A stretch of 64,000 bases of DNA, from contig NZ_CACSJA010000005.1 in assembly GCF_902706035.1 (NCBI RefSeq), forward strand, positions 1 to 64,000. The letters run 5' to 3'. The notes beneath the pieces are model-generated. The model was not told the DNA's origin, made no database searches, and saw nothing but the letters and a program-made list of their open reading frames with translations. Position numbers and translations under genes: made by a program. Source of the DNA: Pantoea sp. 18069. GTDB lineage: Bacteria > Pseudomonadota > Gammaproteobacteria > Burkholderiales > Burkholderiaceae_C. This document shows positions 57,020 to 64,000 of the stretch, piece after piece (position 1 is the stretch's first letter; the number at the start of each line of letters is the position of its first letter).

Positions 57020-58744
57020 ATGAATTCTGACCCACTCCGTGGCTTCGCCCCGCAAATTCCGCAGATCTTCAGTCAGCAATGGGGCCAGATACTGGCACTG
57101 TTGCAGCCCGCCACTGCCGCCGCTGATTCCGCCGCCGCCGTGCCCGCGGCCCCGGCCTTGCAGTTCGACCCGCAAAAGCTCCAGAGTTTGCAGCAGCACT
57201 ACCAGCGCGAGCTCACGCGGCTGTGGAGCCATGCGAGCCAGCCGCCGGTACAGGCGCCGAAAGACAAGCGTTTTGCCGCCGACAGCTGGCGCAGCCAGCC
57301 CGGTGCGGCGCTGATGGCCGAAGTCTATCTGCTCAATTCCCAGACCCTGCTGGACCTCGCCGACGCGGTGCAGGCCGACGAGAAGACCTGCCGGCGCATC
57401 CGCTTCGCGGTCGAGCAATGGACGGCCGCGCTGTCGCCCAGCAACTGCCTGGCCTTCAACCCCGAAGCGCAGCAAAAGCTCATCGCCTCGCAGGGCGCGA
57501 GCCTGGCCAAGGGCATCAGCAACCTGCTGCACGACATGCAGCAAGGCCATCTGTCGATGACCGATGAAAGCCGTTTCGAGGTCGGCCGGAACATGGCCAC
57601 GACCGAAGGCGCGGTGGTGTTCGAGAACGAACTCTTCCAGCTGATCGAATACAAGCCGCTGACCGACAAGGTCAGCGAGCGGCCGCTGCTGATGGTGCCG
57701 CCCTGCATCAACAAGTACTACATTCTCGACCTGCAGCCCGAAAGCTCGCTGATCCGCTACGCGGTCGCGCAGGGCCAGCGCACTTTCGTGGTGAGCTGGC
57801 GCAACCCCGATGATTCGCTGGCCAAGGCGAGCTGGGACGACTATATCGACGGCGCCGTGCTCACGGCCATAGAGCGCGTGCGTGAAATTTCGGGCGCCGA
57901 GCAGATCAACACGCTGGGCTTTTGCGTAGGCGGCACCATGCTCACGGCGGCGCTGGGCGTGCTCGCGGCGCGTGGCGAGAAGCCGGTGGCCAGCGCCACG
58001 CTGCTGACCACGCTGCTCGACTTCAGCGACACCGGCATTCTCGACATCTTCATCGACGAGCCCATGGTGCGCTACCGCGAATGGCAGCTGGGGCAGGGCG
58101 GCCTGCTCAAGGGCCAGGAGCTCGCCTCGACGTTCAGCTTCCTGCGGCCCAACGACCTGGTCTGGAACTATGTTGTGGGCAACTACCTGCAGGGCGAAAC
58201 GCCGCCGCCGTTCGACCTGCTCTACTGGAACAGCGATTCGACGAATCTGCCCGGCCCTTACTACGCCTGGTACCTGCGCAATCTCTACCTCGAGAACAAG
58301 CTGGTGCAGCCGCGCGCGCTCACCGTGTGCGGCCAGCCGCTGGACCTCTCGCAGCTCGACATCCCGGTCTACATCTACGGCTCGCGCGAAGACCATATCG
58401 TGCCCATCAACGCCGCCTACGCGTCCACGCGCCATCTGCCGGGCGCCAAACGCTTCGTGATGGGCGCTTCTGGCCATATCGCGGGCGTGATCAACCCGCC
58501 GGCGAAGAACAAGCGCAGCCACTGGATACGCGACGACGACCAGCTCCCTGAAAGCCATGCCGAGTGGCTCGGCGGCGCGAGCGAACGCCCGGGAAGCTGG
58601 TGGGGCGACTGGGCGCAATGGCTGGCCCGGCAGGGCGGCAAACAGGTCGCGGCGCCCAAGCGCTACGGCCGTGGCAAGGCCTTCGCGCAAATCGAACCCG
58701 CACCGGGTCGCTATGTCCGGCAAAAAGCCGGCGCAAATAGTTGA
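57020..58744 (+). CDS. phaC: Class I polyhydroxyalkanoate synthase
   Basis: 574-residue enzyme polymerising 3-hydroxyacyl-CoA (mainly 3-hydroxybutyryl-CoA) at the granule surface. N-terminal domain (about 1-190) then alpha/beta-hydrolase domain with the lipase-box-like GFCVGG (nucleophile C302), general base D458 in SREDHIVP and H486 in GASGHIAG. VPPCINKYYILDL and WNYVVGNYLQG are also diagnostic. Start ATG 57020 (MNSDPLRGF); the frame is open 20 codons upstream. First gene of phaCAB. Confidence 0.96.
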   Translation: MNSDPLRGFAPQIPQIFSQQWGQILALLQPATAAADSAAAVPAAPALQFDPQKLQSLQQHYQRELTRLWSHASQPPVQAPKDKRFAADSWRSQPGAALMAEVYLLNSQTLLDLADAVQADEKTCRRIRFAVEQWTAALSPSNCLAFNPEAQQKLIASQGASLAKGISNLLHDMQQGHLSMTDESRFEVGRNMATTEGAVVFENELFQLIEYKPLTDKVSERPLLMVPPCINKYYILDLQPESSLIRYAVAQGQRTFVVSWRNPDDSLAKASWDDYIDGAVLTAIERVREISGAEQINTLGFCVGGTMLTAALGVLAARGEKPVASATLLTTLLDFSDTGILDIFIDEPMVRYREWQLGQGGLLKGQELASTFSFLRPNDLVWNYVVGNYLQGETPPPFDLLYWNSDSTNLPGPYYAWYLRNLYLENKLVQPRALTVCGQPLDLSQLDIPVYIYGSREDHIVPINAAYASTRHLPGAKRFVMGASGHIAGVINPPAKNKRSHWIRDDDQLPESHAEWLGGASERPGSWWGDWAQWLARQGGKQVAAPKRYGRGKAFAQIEPAPGRYVRQKAGANS

Positions 58745-58749
58745 CAATG

Positions 58750-58760
58750 TTGCGGTGCAA
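58750..58760. promoter_or_regulatory. TTGC-ggt-GCAA dyad in the phaC-phaA gap
   Basis: A TGC-type palindrome 78 bp before the phaA start, just after a perfect -35-like TTGACA (58741-58746) that overlaps the phaC stop. PhaR-type repressors bind TGC-rich dyads near pha promoters, so this could be a secondary promoter and operator for phaAB. I see no good -10 at the right distance. Confidence 0.3.
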
Positions 58761-58837
58761 TATCCGTAGCATGTGGCGATCCCTGGCCCAGCGCTGAAAG
58801 GGCCGGACGCCGAAACCAGAGTCATCAAAGGACCATC

Positions 58838-60019
58838 ATGGAAGACATCGTCATCGTTTCTGCTGTTCGTACCCCCGTGGGCAAATTTGGCGGCACGCTC
58901 GCCAAGGTTCCCGCCACCGACCTCGGCGCCCTGGTCATCCGCGAGGCCCTGAGCCGCGCCCAGGTGCCGCTGGACCAGGTCGGTGAAGTCATCATGGGCC
59001 AGGTGCTCACCGCGGGCGTGGGCCAGAACCCCGCGCGCCAGGCCATGATGAAGGCCGGCGTGGCCCAGGAAACGCCCGCACTGACCATCAACGCCGTCTG
59101 CGGCTCCGGCCTCAAGGCCGTGATGCTCGCCGCCCAGGCCGTGGCCACGGGCGACAGCGAAATCGTGGTCGCGGGCGGCCAGGAAAACATGAGTCTTTCG
59201 CCCCATGTGCTCAACGGCTCGCGCGACGGCCAGCGCATGGGCGACTGGAAGATGACCGACACCATGATCGTCGACGGCCTGTGGGACGTCTACAACCAGT
59301 ACCACATGGGCATCACCGCCGAGAACGTCGCCAGGGAAAACGGCGTGAGCCGCGAAGCCCAGGACGCGCTGGCGCTGGCCAGCCAGCAAAAGGCCGCTGC
59401 GGCGCAGGACGCGGGCAAGTTCGTCGATGAGATCGTTCCCGTTTCGATTCCCCAGCGCAAGGGCGAGCCGCTGCAGTTCGCGGCCGACGAATACATCAAC
59501 CGCAAGACCAATGCCGAAGCGCTCGGCGGCCTGCGCCCCGCGTTCGACAAGGCCGGCTCGGTCACGGCCGGCAATGCGTCGGGCCTCAACGATGGCGCGG
59601 CCGCGGTGGTCGTCATGTCCGCAGCCAAGGCCAAGGCGCTGGGCCTGACGCCGCTGGCGCGCATCGTTTCCTATGCGACTTCGGGTCTCGATCCGGCCAC
59701 CATGGGCATGGGCCCGGTTTTTGCTAGCCGTAAGGCACTCGAGCGCGCCGGCTGGAAGGCCGAAGAGGTCGATCTGTTCGAGCTCAACGAGGCGTTCGCG
59801 GCCCAGGCCTGCGCGGTCAACCAGCAGTTGGGCATAGACCCGGCCAAGGTCAACGTCAACGGCGGTGCGATCGCGCTGGGCCACCCCATCGGTGCCTCGG
59901 GCTGTCGCGTGCTGGTGACGCTGCTGCACGAAATGCAGCGCAGCGGCGCGCGCCGCGGTCTCGCGGGTCTGTGCATCGGTGGCGGCATGGGCGTGGCCAT
60001 GGCGCTGGAACGCGTCTGA
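58838..60019 (+). CDS. phaA: Acetyl-CoA acetyltransferase (beta-ketothiolase)
   Basis: 393-residue biosynthetic thiolase condensing two acetyl-CoA to acetoacetyl-CoA. Nucleophile C88 in NAVCGSGLKAV, His in NEAFAAQ (with GGAIALGHPIGASG) and the second Cys in GLCIGGGMG are present. A clean AAGGA Shine-Dalgarno lies before ATG 58838. It follows phaC by 93 bp and precedes phaB by 126 bp, the canonical phaCAB order. Confidence 0.96.
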   Translation: MEDIVIVSAVRTPVGKFGGTLAKVPATDLGALVIREALSRAQVPLDQVGEVIMGQVLTAGVGQNPARQAMMKAGVAQETPALTINAVCGSGLKAVMLAAQAVATGDSEIVVAGGQENMSLSPHVLNGSRDGQRMGDWKMTDTMIVDGLWDVYNQYHMGITAENVARENGVSREAQDALALASQQKAAAAQDAGKFVDEIVPVSIPQRKGEPLQFAADEYINRKTNAEALGGLRPAFDKAGSVTAGNASGLNDGAAAVVVMSAAKAKALGLTPLARIVSYATSGLDPATMGMGPVFASRKALERAGWKAEEVDLFELNEAFAAQACAVNQQLGIDPAKVNVNGGAIALGHPIGASGCRVLVTLLHEMQRSGARRGLAGLCIGGGMGVAMALERV

Positions 60020-60145
60020 TACGGCGCGTGGATACCCGGAGTCCGCGCGTTTTTAGCGCGGACTCAGTAGTTACCTCAGCCTTGCTGCCGGCTAATTTCG
60101 ATAGAGTGTTTGAATCGTACGAGTGGTTTGTCCAGGAGAAATTGC

Positions 60146-60883
60146 ATGAGTCAAAAAGTAGCGTATGTCACGGGGGGTATGGGCGGCATTGGTACATCGA
60201 TCTGCCAGCGTCTGCACAAGGACGGCTTCAAGGTCATTGCCGGCTGCGGCCCTACACGGGATTTCAACAAATGGCTCAAGGAGCAAAAGGACCAGGGCTT
60301 CGAATTCCATGCGTCCGTCGGCAATGTCGGTGACTGGGACTCGACGCACGCGGCCTTCAGCGCGGCCAAGGCCGAGCACGGCACCATTGACGTGCTGGTC
60401 AACAACGCCGGCATCACGCGCGACCGCATGTTCCTCAAGATGACGCGCGAGGACTGGGACGCGGTGATCGAAACCAACCTGACGTCCATGTTCAACGTTA
60501 CCAAGCAGGTGGTGGGCGACATGGTCGAAAAAGGCTGGGGCCGCATCATCAACATCAGCTCGGTCAACGGCGTGAAGGGCCAGTCGGGTCAGACCAACTA
60601 CTCGGCCGCCAAGGCCGGCATGCACGGCTTCACGATGGCGCTGGCCCAGGAACTGGCCACCAAGGGCGTGACGGTCAACACCGTGAGCCCGGGCTATATC
60701 GGCACCGACATGGTCAAGGCGATCCGCACCGAAGTGCTCGACAAGATCGTCGGCACGATTCCGGTGCGCCGCCTGGGCGAGCCGGGCGAGATCGCTTCCA
60801 TCATTGCCTGGCTGGCGTCGAATGACGGTGGTTACTCGACCGGGGCCGATTTCTCGGTCAACGGCGGCCTGCACATGCACTGA
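60146..60883 (+). CDS. phaB: Acetoacetyl-CoA reductase
   Basis: 245-residue short-chain dehydrogenase reducing acetoacetyl-CoA to (R)-3-hydroxybutyryl-CoA with NADPH. Cofactor loop VTGGMGGIGTSIC, NNAGITRD, catalytic Ser in NISSVNG and Y152-x3-K156 in TNYSAAKAG. VTVNTVSPGYIGTDM and FSVNGGLHMH are typical of PhaB. ATG 60146 has AGGAG upstream. Last gene of the operon, followed by a strong terminator. Confidence 0.96.
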   Translation: MSQKVAYVTGGMGGIGTSICQRLHKDGFKVIAGCGPTRDFNKWLKEQKDQGFEFHASVGNVGDWDSTHAAFSAAKAEHGTIDVLVNNAGITRDRMFLKMTREDWDAVIETNLTSMFNVTKQVVGDMVEKGWGRIINISSVNGVKGQSGQTNYSAAKAGMHGFTMALAQELATKGVTVNTVSPGYIGTDMVKAIRTEVLDKIVGTIPVRRLGEPGEIASIIAWLASNDGGYSTGADFSVNGGLHMH

Positions 60884-60897
60884 CCGGACCGGAAAAG

Positions 60898-60923
60898 AAA
60901 AAACCCGCTGCGGCGGGTTTTTT
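60898..60923 (+). terminator. Rho-independent terminator of phaCAB
   Basis: Stem AAACCCGC (60901-60908), loop TGCG, GCGGGTTT (60913-60920), extended by flanking A and T runs. It starts 15 bp after the phaB stop. A textbook intrinsic terminator. Confidence 0.9.
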
Positions 60924-60925
60924 CA

Positions 60926-61172
60926 TTGCCGCCGGGCCGCCCCAAGGCAATGGCGCCCCCTTGGGGGGCAGCGGCTACACGCAGTGAGCAAGCGTGGGGG
61001 TGTTTGTATTGCCGCCGGGCCGCCCCAAGGCAATGTGCGCCCCCTTTGGGGGGCAGCGGCTACACGCAGTGAGCAAGCGTGGGGGTGTTTGTATTGCCGC
61101 CGGGCCGCCCCAAGGCAAGGAGCGCCCCTTTGGGGGGCAGCGGCTACACGGAGTGAGCAAGCGTGGGGAGGG
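60926..61172. repeat. Three tandem ~84-bp direct repeats
   Basis: Units at 60926-61008 (83 bp), 61009-61093 (85 bp) and 61094-about 61172. Each reads TTGCCGCCGGGCCGCCCCAAGGCAA, a GCGCCCC(C)-TTTGGGGGGC hairpin, AGCGGCTACACGCAGTGAGCAAGCGTGGGGG and TGTTTGTA. The third carries a G for C in CACGGAG and loses the tail. The ends contain inverted GCCCC/GGGGC blocks, so each unit folds. Sequences of this kind recur singly in Comamonadaceae genomes; here they are amplified in tandem. Confidence 0.85.
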
Positions 61173-61503
61173 GGGGAGATACCGTCTTGGCGGCGGGTTG
61201 AAATTGCGGGTCTGGCATCTGTGTATGGATGCCCGCCCGGCTTGGAAGATAGGGTGCATGCGGTTCGATCAAGCGGCACCGCGCACCGTGAAAATGCGTC
61301 TTAGCAGCGGGCTGGAGCGCGTTTGCGATCGCGTTCATCTTCGGGCCAGGCAGACGTGTGGGCAGTCATGTTCATTTAAAAAGCTCCTGTGATGCTTGTT
61401 CAACGCGAGGCCCATGGACCGCGTTGACAGCCAAACGCAAATAAATGAAACGAAAACGCGTCTTTTTTTGAAAAAACTTCATAGCTATCAAAATAGATAG
61501 CAA
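61173..61503. other. Intergenic region without a gene
   Basis: About 330 bp between the tandem repeats and the yheS terminator. It turns AT-rich after about 61430 (AAATAAATGAAACGAAAACGCG, TCTTTTTTTG). It includes a GCTATC-AAAATA-GATAGC dyad (61484-61501), a motif often found near terminators in this family. No coding frame is convincing. Confidence 0.5.
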
Positions 61504-61528
61504 AAAACCAAGGGTGGGCCTTGGTTTT
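61504..61528 (-). terminator. Rho-independent terminator of the ABC-F gene
   Basis: Perfect 10-bp stem AAAACCAAGG (61504-61513) and CCTTGGTTTT (61519-61528), loop GTGGG. Read leftward it ends in a T-run, 27 bp past the yheS stop. It would also work rightward. Confidence 0.85.
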
Positions 61529-61555
61529 CTGGTTTCTTGAAGCCTGGCCTCGTGC

Positions 61556-63586
61556 TTACGAATCGTTGCCAGCCTGGGCCGTCAAACCTTCCATCGCGTC
61601 GTTGATCTCGAGCCAGCGCTCTTCGAGCGCGTCGATTTCATCGCTGCAGGCCTTGAGGCGCTTGCCGGCTTCGACGATTTCAGCGGCGGGCAGCGGCTCG
61701 GTCAGGCGCTGTTCGATCTGGGCGCGTTCGGCCGTGAGCTGGGCCAGCTTCTTGTCGTTGGCCTCGAGTTCCTTCTTGAACGGGCGCATCTTGTCGGCGA
61801 GTTCCTGTCGGGCCAGCGCAGCCAGGCGGCGCTGCTCCTTCTGGTCCACGGCCGGGGCGGGCGCTGTGGGCGCGGGCGGCGGGGCCACGGGCGCAATGGC
61901 TGCCGGAGCGAGCGCGGGTGCGGGGGCCGCAGCCGCGGGCCTGGCCTCTTCGTTCTTGGCTTCCTCGCGCAGGCGCTTGGACTCTTCGAGCAGGTAGCGC
62001 TGGTAGTCGTCGAGGTCGCCGTCGAACGGGCCCACCGCGCCGCGGCCGACCATCCAGAACTCGTCGCAGACCGCGCGCAGCAGCGCCCGGTCATGGCTGA
62101 CCAGCATGACCGTGCCTTCGAACTCGTTGAGCGCCATCGACAGCGCCTCGCGCGTGGCCAGGTCCAGGTGGTTGGTAGGCTCATCGAGCAGCAGCAGGTT
62201 GGGGCGCTGCCAGACGATCATCGCCAGCACCAGTCGCGCCTTTTCACCACCGCTCATCGTGCCCACGGCCTGCTTGACCATGTCGCCCGTGAAGTTGAAC
62301 GTGCCCAGGTAGCTGCGCAGGTCCTGCTCGCGCGACGGTTCGCGGCTGTTGGGGCCCTGCTCGCGCGCCAGGCGGATCATGTGTTCGAGCGGGCTGTCCG
62401 CGGGGCGCAGCACGTCGAGTTCCTGCTGCGCGAAGTAGCCTATGTTCAGGCCCTTGCCTTCGGTGACCTGGCCGGCGAGCGCGCCCATTTCGTGGGCAAT
62501 CGTCTTGACCAGCGTCGACTTGCCCTGGCCGTTCGCGCCCAGGATGCCGATGCGCTGGCCGGCGAGCACCGAGCGGCTCACATTGCGCAGGATGACGGTG
62601 TCGTTGCCGTCCTCGCCGCGGTAGCCGAACGCGGCGTCCGAAATCGCCAGCATGGGGTTGGGCAGGTTGAGCGGTTCCTTGAACTCGAACGTGAAGTCGG
62701 CTTCGGCCAGCACCGGGCCGATCTTCTCCATGCGCTCCAGGGCCTTGACGCGGCTTTGCGCCTGCTTGGCCTTGGAGGCCTTGGCCTTGAAGCGGTCGAT
62801 GAACTTCTGCAGGTGGGCGATCTTTTCCTGCTGCTTGGCAAAGCTCGCGCCCTGCAGTTCGAGCTGCTGGGCGCGCAGTTCCTCGAACTTGCTGTAGTTG
62901 CCGCCGTAGCGGTTGAGCTGGGCGGCGTTGATCTGCAGCGTGACCGTGGTCACGGCATCGAGGAATTCGCGGTCATGGCTGATGACGATCATCGTGCCCG
63001 CATAGCGCTTGAGCCAGGCTTCGAGCCAGACCAGCGCGTCCAGGTCCAAGTGGTTGGTGGGCTCGTCGAGCAGCAGCAGGTCGGAGGGGCACATCAGCGC
63101 GCGTGCGAGCTGCAGGCGCATGCGCCAGCCGCCCGAGAAGCTGTCGACGGGGTTGTCGAGCTCGGACGACTTGAAGCCCAGGCCCAGGATCAGTGCCTGG
63201 GCGCGTGCCACGGAGTCGTGTGCGCCGGCATCGGCGAGGTCGCAATACGCCTGCGCGATCGCCATGCCGTCGTCGCTGGCCTCGGCGTCGCGCAGCTGCT
63301 GCTGCACTTCGGCCAGGCGGGTGTCGCCGTCGATAACGAACTGCGTTGCCGACTGGTCGGTCTCGGGCATGTCCTGCGCGACCTGGGCCATGCGCCACTG
63401 GCGCGGCTTGGAGAATTCGCCGCCGTCTTCGGCCAGAGCGCCGGTGAACAGCGCGAACAGGCTGGACTTGCCCGCGCCGTTGCGCCCCACCAGGCCGACT
63501 TTTTCACCCGGGTTGATGGTCGCCGTCACTTTGTCGAGCAGCACCTTGGCCGATCGGCGCAAGCTCACGTTCTTAAGGGTAATCAT
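61556..63586 (-). CDS. yheS: ABC-F family ATPase, YheS-type
   Basis: 676-residue soluble protein with two ABC domains and no membrane part; ABC-F proteins act on the ribosome. Domain 1 has Walker A GRNGAGKSS, signature FSGGWRMRLQLARAL and LLLLDEPTNHLDLDALVWLE. Domain 2 has GANGQGKST, MSGGEKARLVLAM and LLLLDEPTNHLDLATRE. A linker with HLQKFIDRFKAKASKAKQAQSR joins them. After an Ala/Pro-rich spacer (about 560-590) a C-terminal coiled coil follows (about 595-670), the YheS arrangement. Its length is near that of E. coli YheS (637). Confidence 0.93.
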   Translation of the reverse strand: MITLKNVSLRRSAKVLLDKVTATINPGEKVGLVGRNGAGKSSLFALFTGALAEDGGEFSKPRQWRMAQVAQDMPETDQSATQFVIDGDTRLAEVQQQLRDAEASDDGMAIAQAYCDLADAGAHDSVARAQALILGLGFKSSELDNPVDSFSGGWRMRLQLARALMCPSDLLLLDEPTNHLDLDALVWLEAWLKRYAGTMIVISHDREFLDAVTTVTLQINAAQLNRYGGNYSKFEELRAQQLELQGASFAKQQEKIAHLQKFIDRFKAKASKAKQAQSRVKALERMEKIGPVLAEADFTFEFKEPLNLPNPMLAISDAAFGYRGEDGNDTVILRNVSRSVLAGQRIGILGANGQGKSTLVKTIAHEMGALAGQVTEGKGLNIGYFAQQELDVLRPADSPLEHMIRLAREQGPNSREPSREQDLRSYLGTFNFTGDMVKQAVGTMSGGEKARLVLAMIVWQRPNLLLLDEPTNHLDLATREALSMALNEFEGTVMLVSHDRALLRAVCDEFWMVGRGAVGPFDGDLDDYQRYLLEESKRLREEAKNEEARPAAAAPAPALAPAAIAPVAPPPAPTAPAPAVDQKEQRRLAALARQELADKMRPFKKELEANDKKLAQLTAERAQIEQRLTEPLPAAEIVEAGKRLKACSDEIDALEERWLEINDAMEGLTAQAGNDS

Positions 63587-63706
63587 TGAGAAGTCCAGGG
63601 CGTGGCGTGGCCACGTAAAGGCCCGCAGGCCTGGAAAAAAGAGAATGCCTGATTTTCCGCCGCTCCCGCCTCCAGGGCAAAAGCCGGCGCAAAGCCAGGC
63701 AGATGT

Positions 63707-64000
63707 TCAGAGGTCGGCGAGCGCCTGGCGTACCAGCGCTTCGCGGGTGATCAGCAGCACCTGTTCGTCGCCCGATGAGGTGTCGAGCCAGAACACCGGC
63801 AGCCGCGGGAACGCGGCCTCGAAGTATTCGCGCTCGTTGCCGATCTCCAGGATCAAGATTGCATGCTCGCGCATGCGGCTGGGCGCATCGCTGAGCAACT
63901 GCTTGATGAAGTCCATGCCGTCGGCGCCACCGGCGAGCGCGAGCTGGGGCTCGGCCTGGTATTCGGCGGGCAGCTCGCTCATGCTGTTGGCGTTGACGTA
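63707..64000 (-). CDS. prmB: Ribosomal protein L3 glutamine methyltransferase PrmB, C-terminal part
   Basis: The last 97 codons of a leftward gene cut by the window edge. YVNANSMSELPAEYQAEPQLALAGGADGMDF corresponds to the PrmB region just after the NPPY catalytic motif (in E. coli YVDAEDM-LPxEY), which lies outside the window. ILILEIGNEREYFEAAFP and the C-terminal WLDTSSGDEQVLLITRE complete the domain. PrmB N5-methylates Gln150 of L3. The in-frame ATG at 63982 is internal, not the start. Confidence 0.88.
   Translation of the reverse strand, partial: YVNANSMSELPAEYQAEPQLALAGGADGMDFIKQLLSDAPSRMREHAILILEIGNEREYFEAAFPRLPVFWLDTSSGDEQVLLITREALVRQALADL

Noticed and set aside
60926..61172. CRISPR array
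   Set aside because: The three units are 83-85 bp, contiguous and without unique spacers, so they are tandem repeats.

Overview
The window is 64 kb of GC-rich chromosomal DNA from a betaproteobacterium, most likely Comamonadaceae (Burkholderiales). This rests on the high GC, the overall gene content (pepA-holC, ctaA-ctaB, a RegBA-type redox pair, phaCAB, smc-zipA-ligA, gluQRS-trmB) and the style of the intergenic palindromic repeats. I cannot fix the genus. Nearly all of it is core genome, with tightly packed genes and many ATGA, GTGA and TTGA start-stop overlaps. I see no rRNA, tRNA or CRISPR array.

Left part (1-15.3 kb). The window opens on what looks like the right-end hairpin of an IS200/IS605-type element, which supplies the stop codon of lptF. 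Divergent from lptF are pepA-holC-hypothetical, then a leftward D-2-hydroxyacid dehydrogenase and two small zinc-ribbon-like genes. ctaA-ctaB (heme A and heme O synthases) run rightward and meet a long leftward respiratory gene string: cyoA-cyoB-cyoC-cyoD-surf1-regB-regA. This places a bo3-type quinol oxidase, an assembly factor and a quinone/redox-sensing two-component system in one apparent transcription unit. CtaB can supply heme O, since no cyoE is present here.

Middle (15.5-46.8 kb). An MFS (MHS-type) transporter and alaS are followed by a LysR regulator with an Old Yellow Enzyme homologue. Next are a leftward FAD oxidoreductase-gluQRS-trmB operon with 4-bp overlaps, a LysR/DoxX divergent pair, and a leftward string sulP-GGDEF-FlhG/MinD-like-trhO. 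A BON lipoprotein, a Cys/Met-metabolism PLP enzyme, a DUF2189-like membrane protein, and tesA divergent from an orphan ybbA-like ATPase follow. The section closes with a PAS-GGDEF-EAL protein, ynfA, smc, zipA, ligA and an SRAP-family protein that lacks its catalytic cysteine.

Accessory-looking section (46.8-55.1 kb). This holds a 905-residue soluble double-sensor/CheW-like protein, palindromes and REP-like repeats, an IS110-family insertion sequence with a structured non-coding leader, tandem repeats, a Nudix hydrolase, and a fumarylpyruvate-hydrolase-like gene. A Fic protein gene with paired direct repeats at its promoter and start codon comes next, then a 267-bp element with terminal inverted repeats and two large internal hairpins. 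One end sequence of that element recurs near position 5,040.

Right part (55.1-64 kb). maiA/nagL-like zeta GST and pgeF overlap and are followed by a complete polyhydroxyalkanoate operon: phaC (class I synthase), phaA (thiolase) and phaB (acetoacetyl-CoA reductase), ending in a strong terminator. Three tandem ~84-bp repeats fill the following gap. The window ends with a YheS-type ABC-F ATPase and the C-terminal part of prmB, cut by the window edge.
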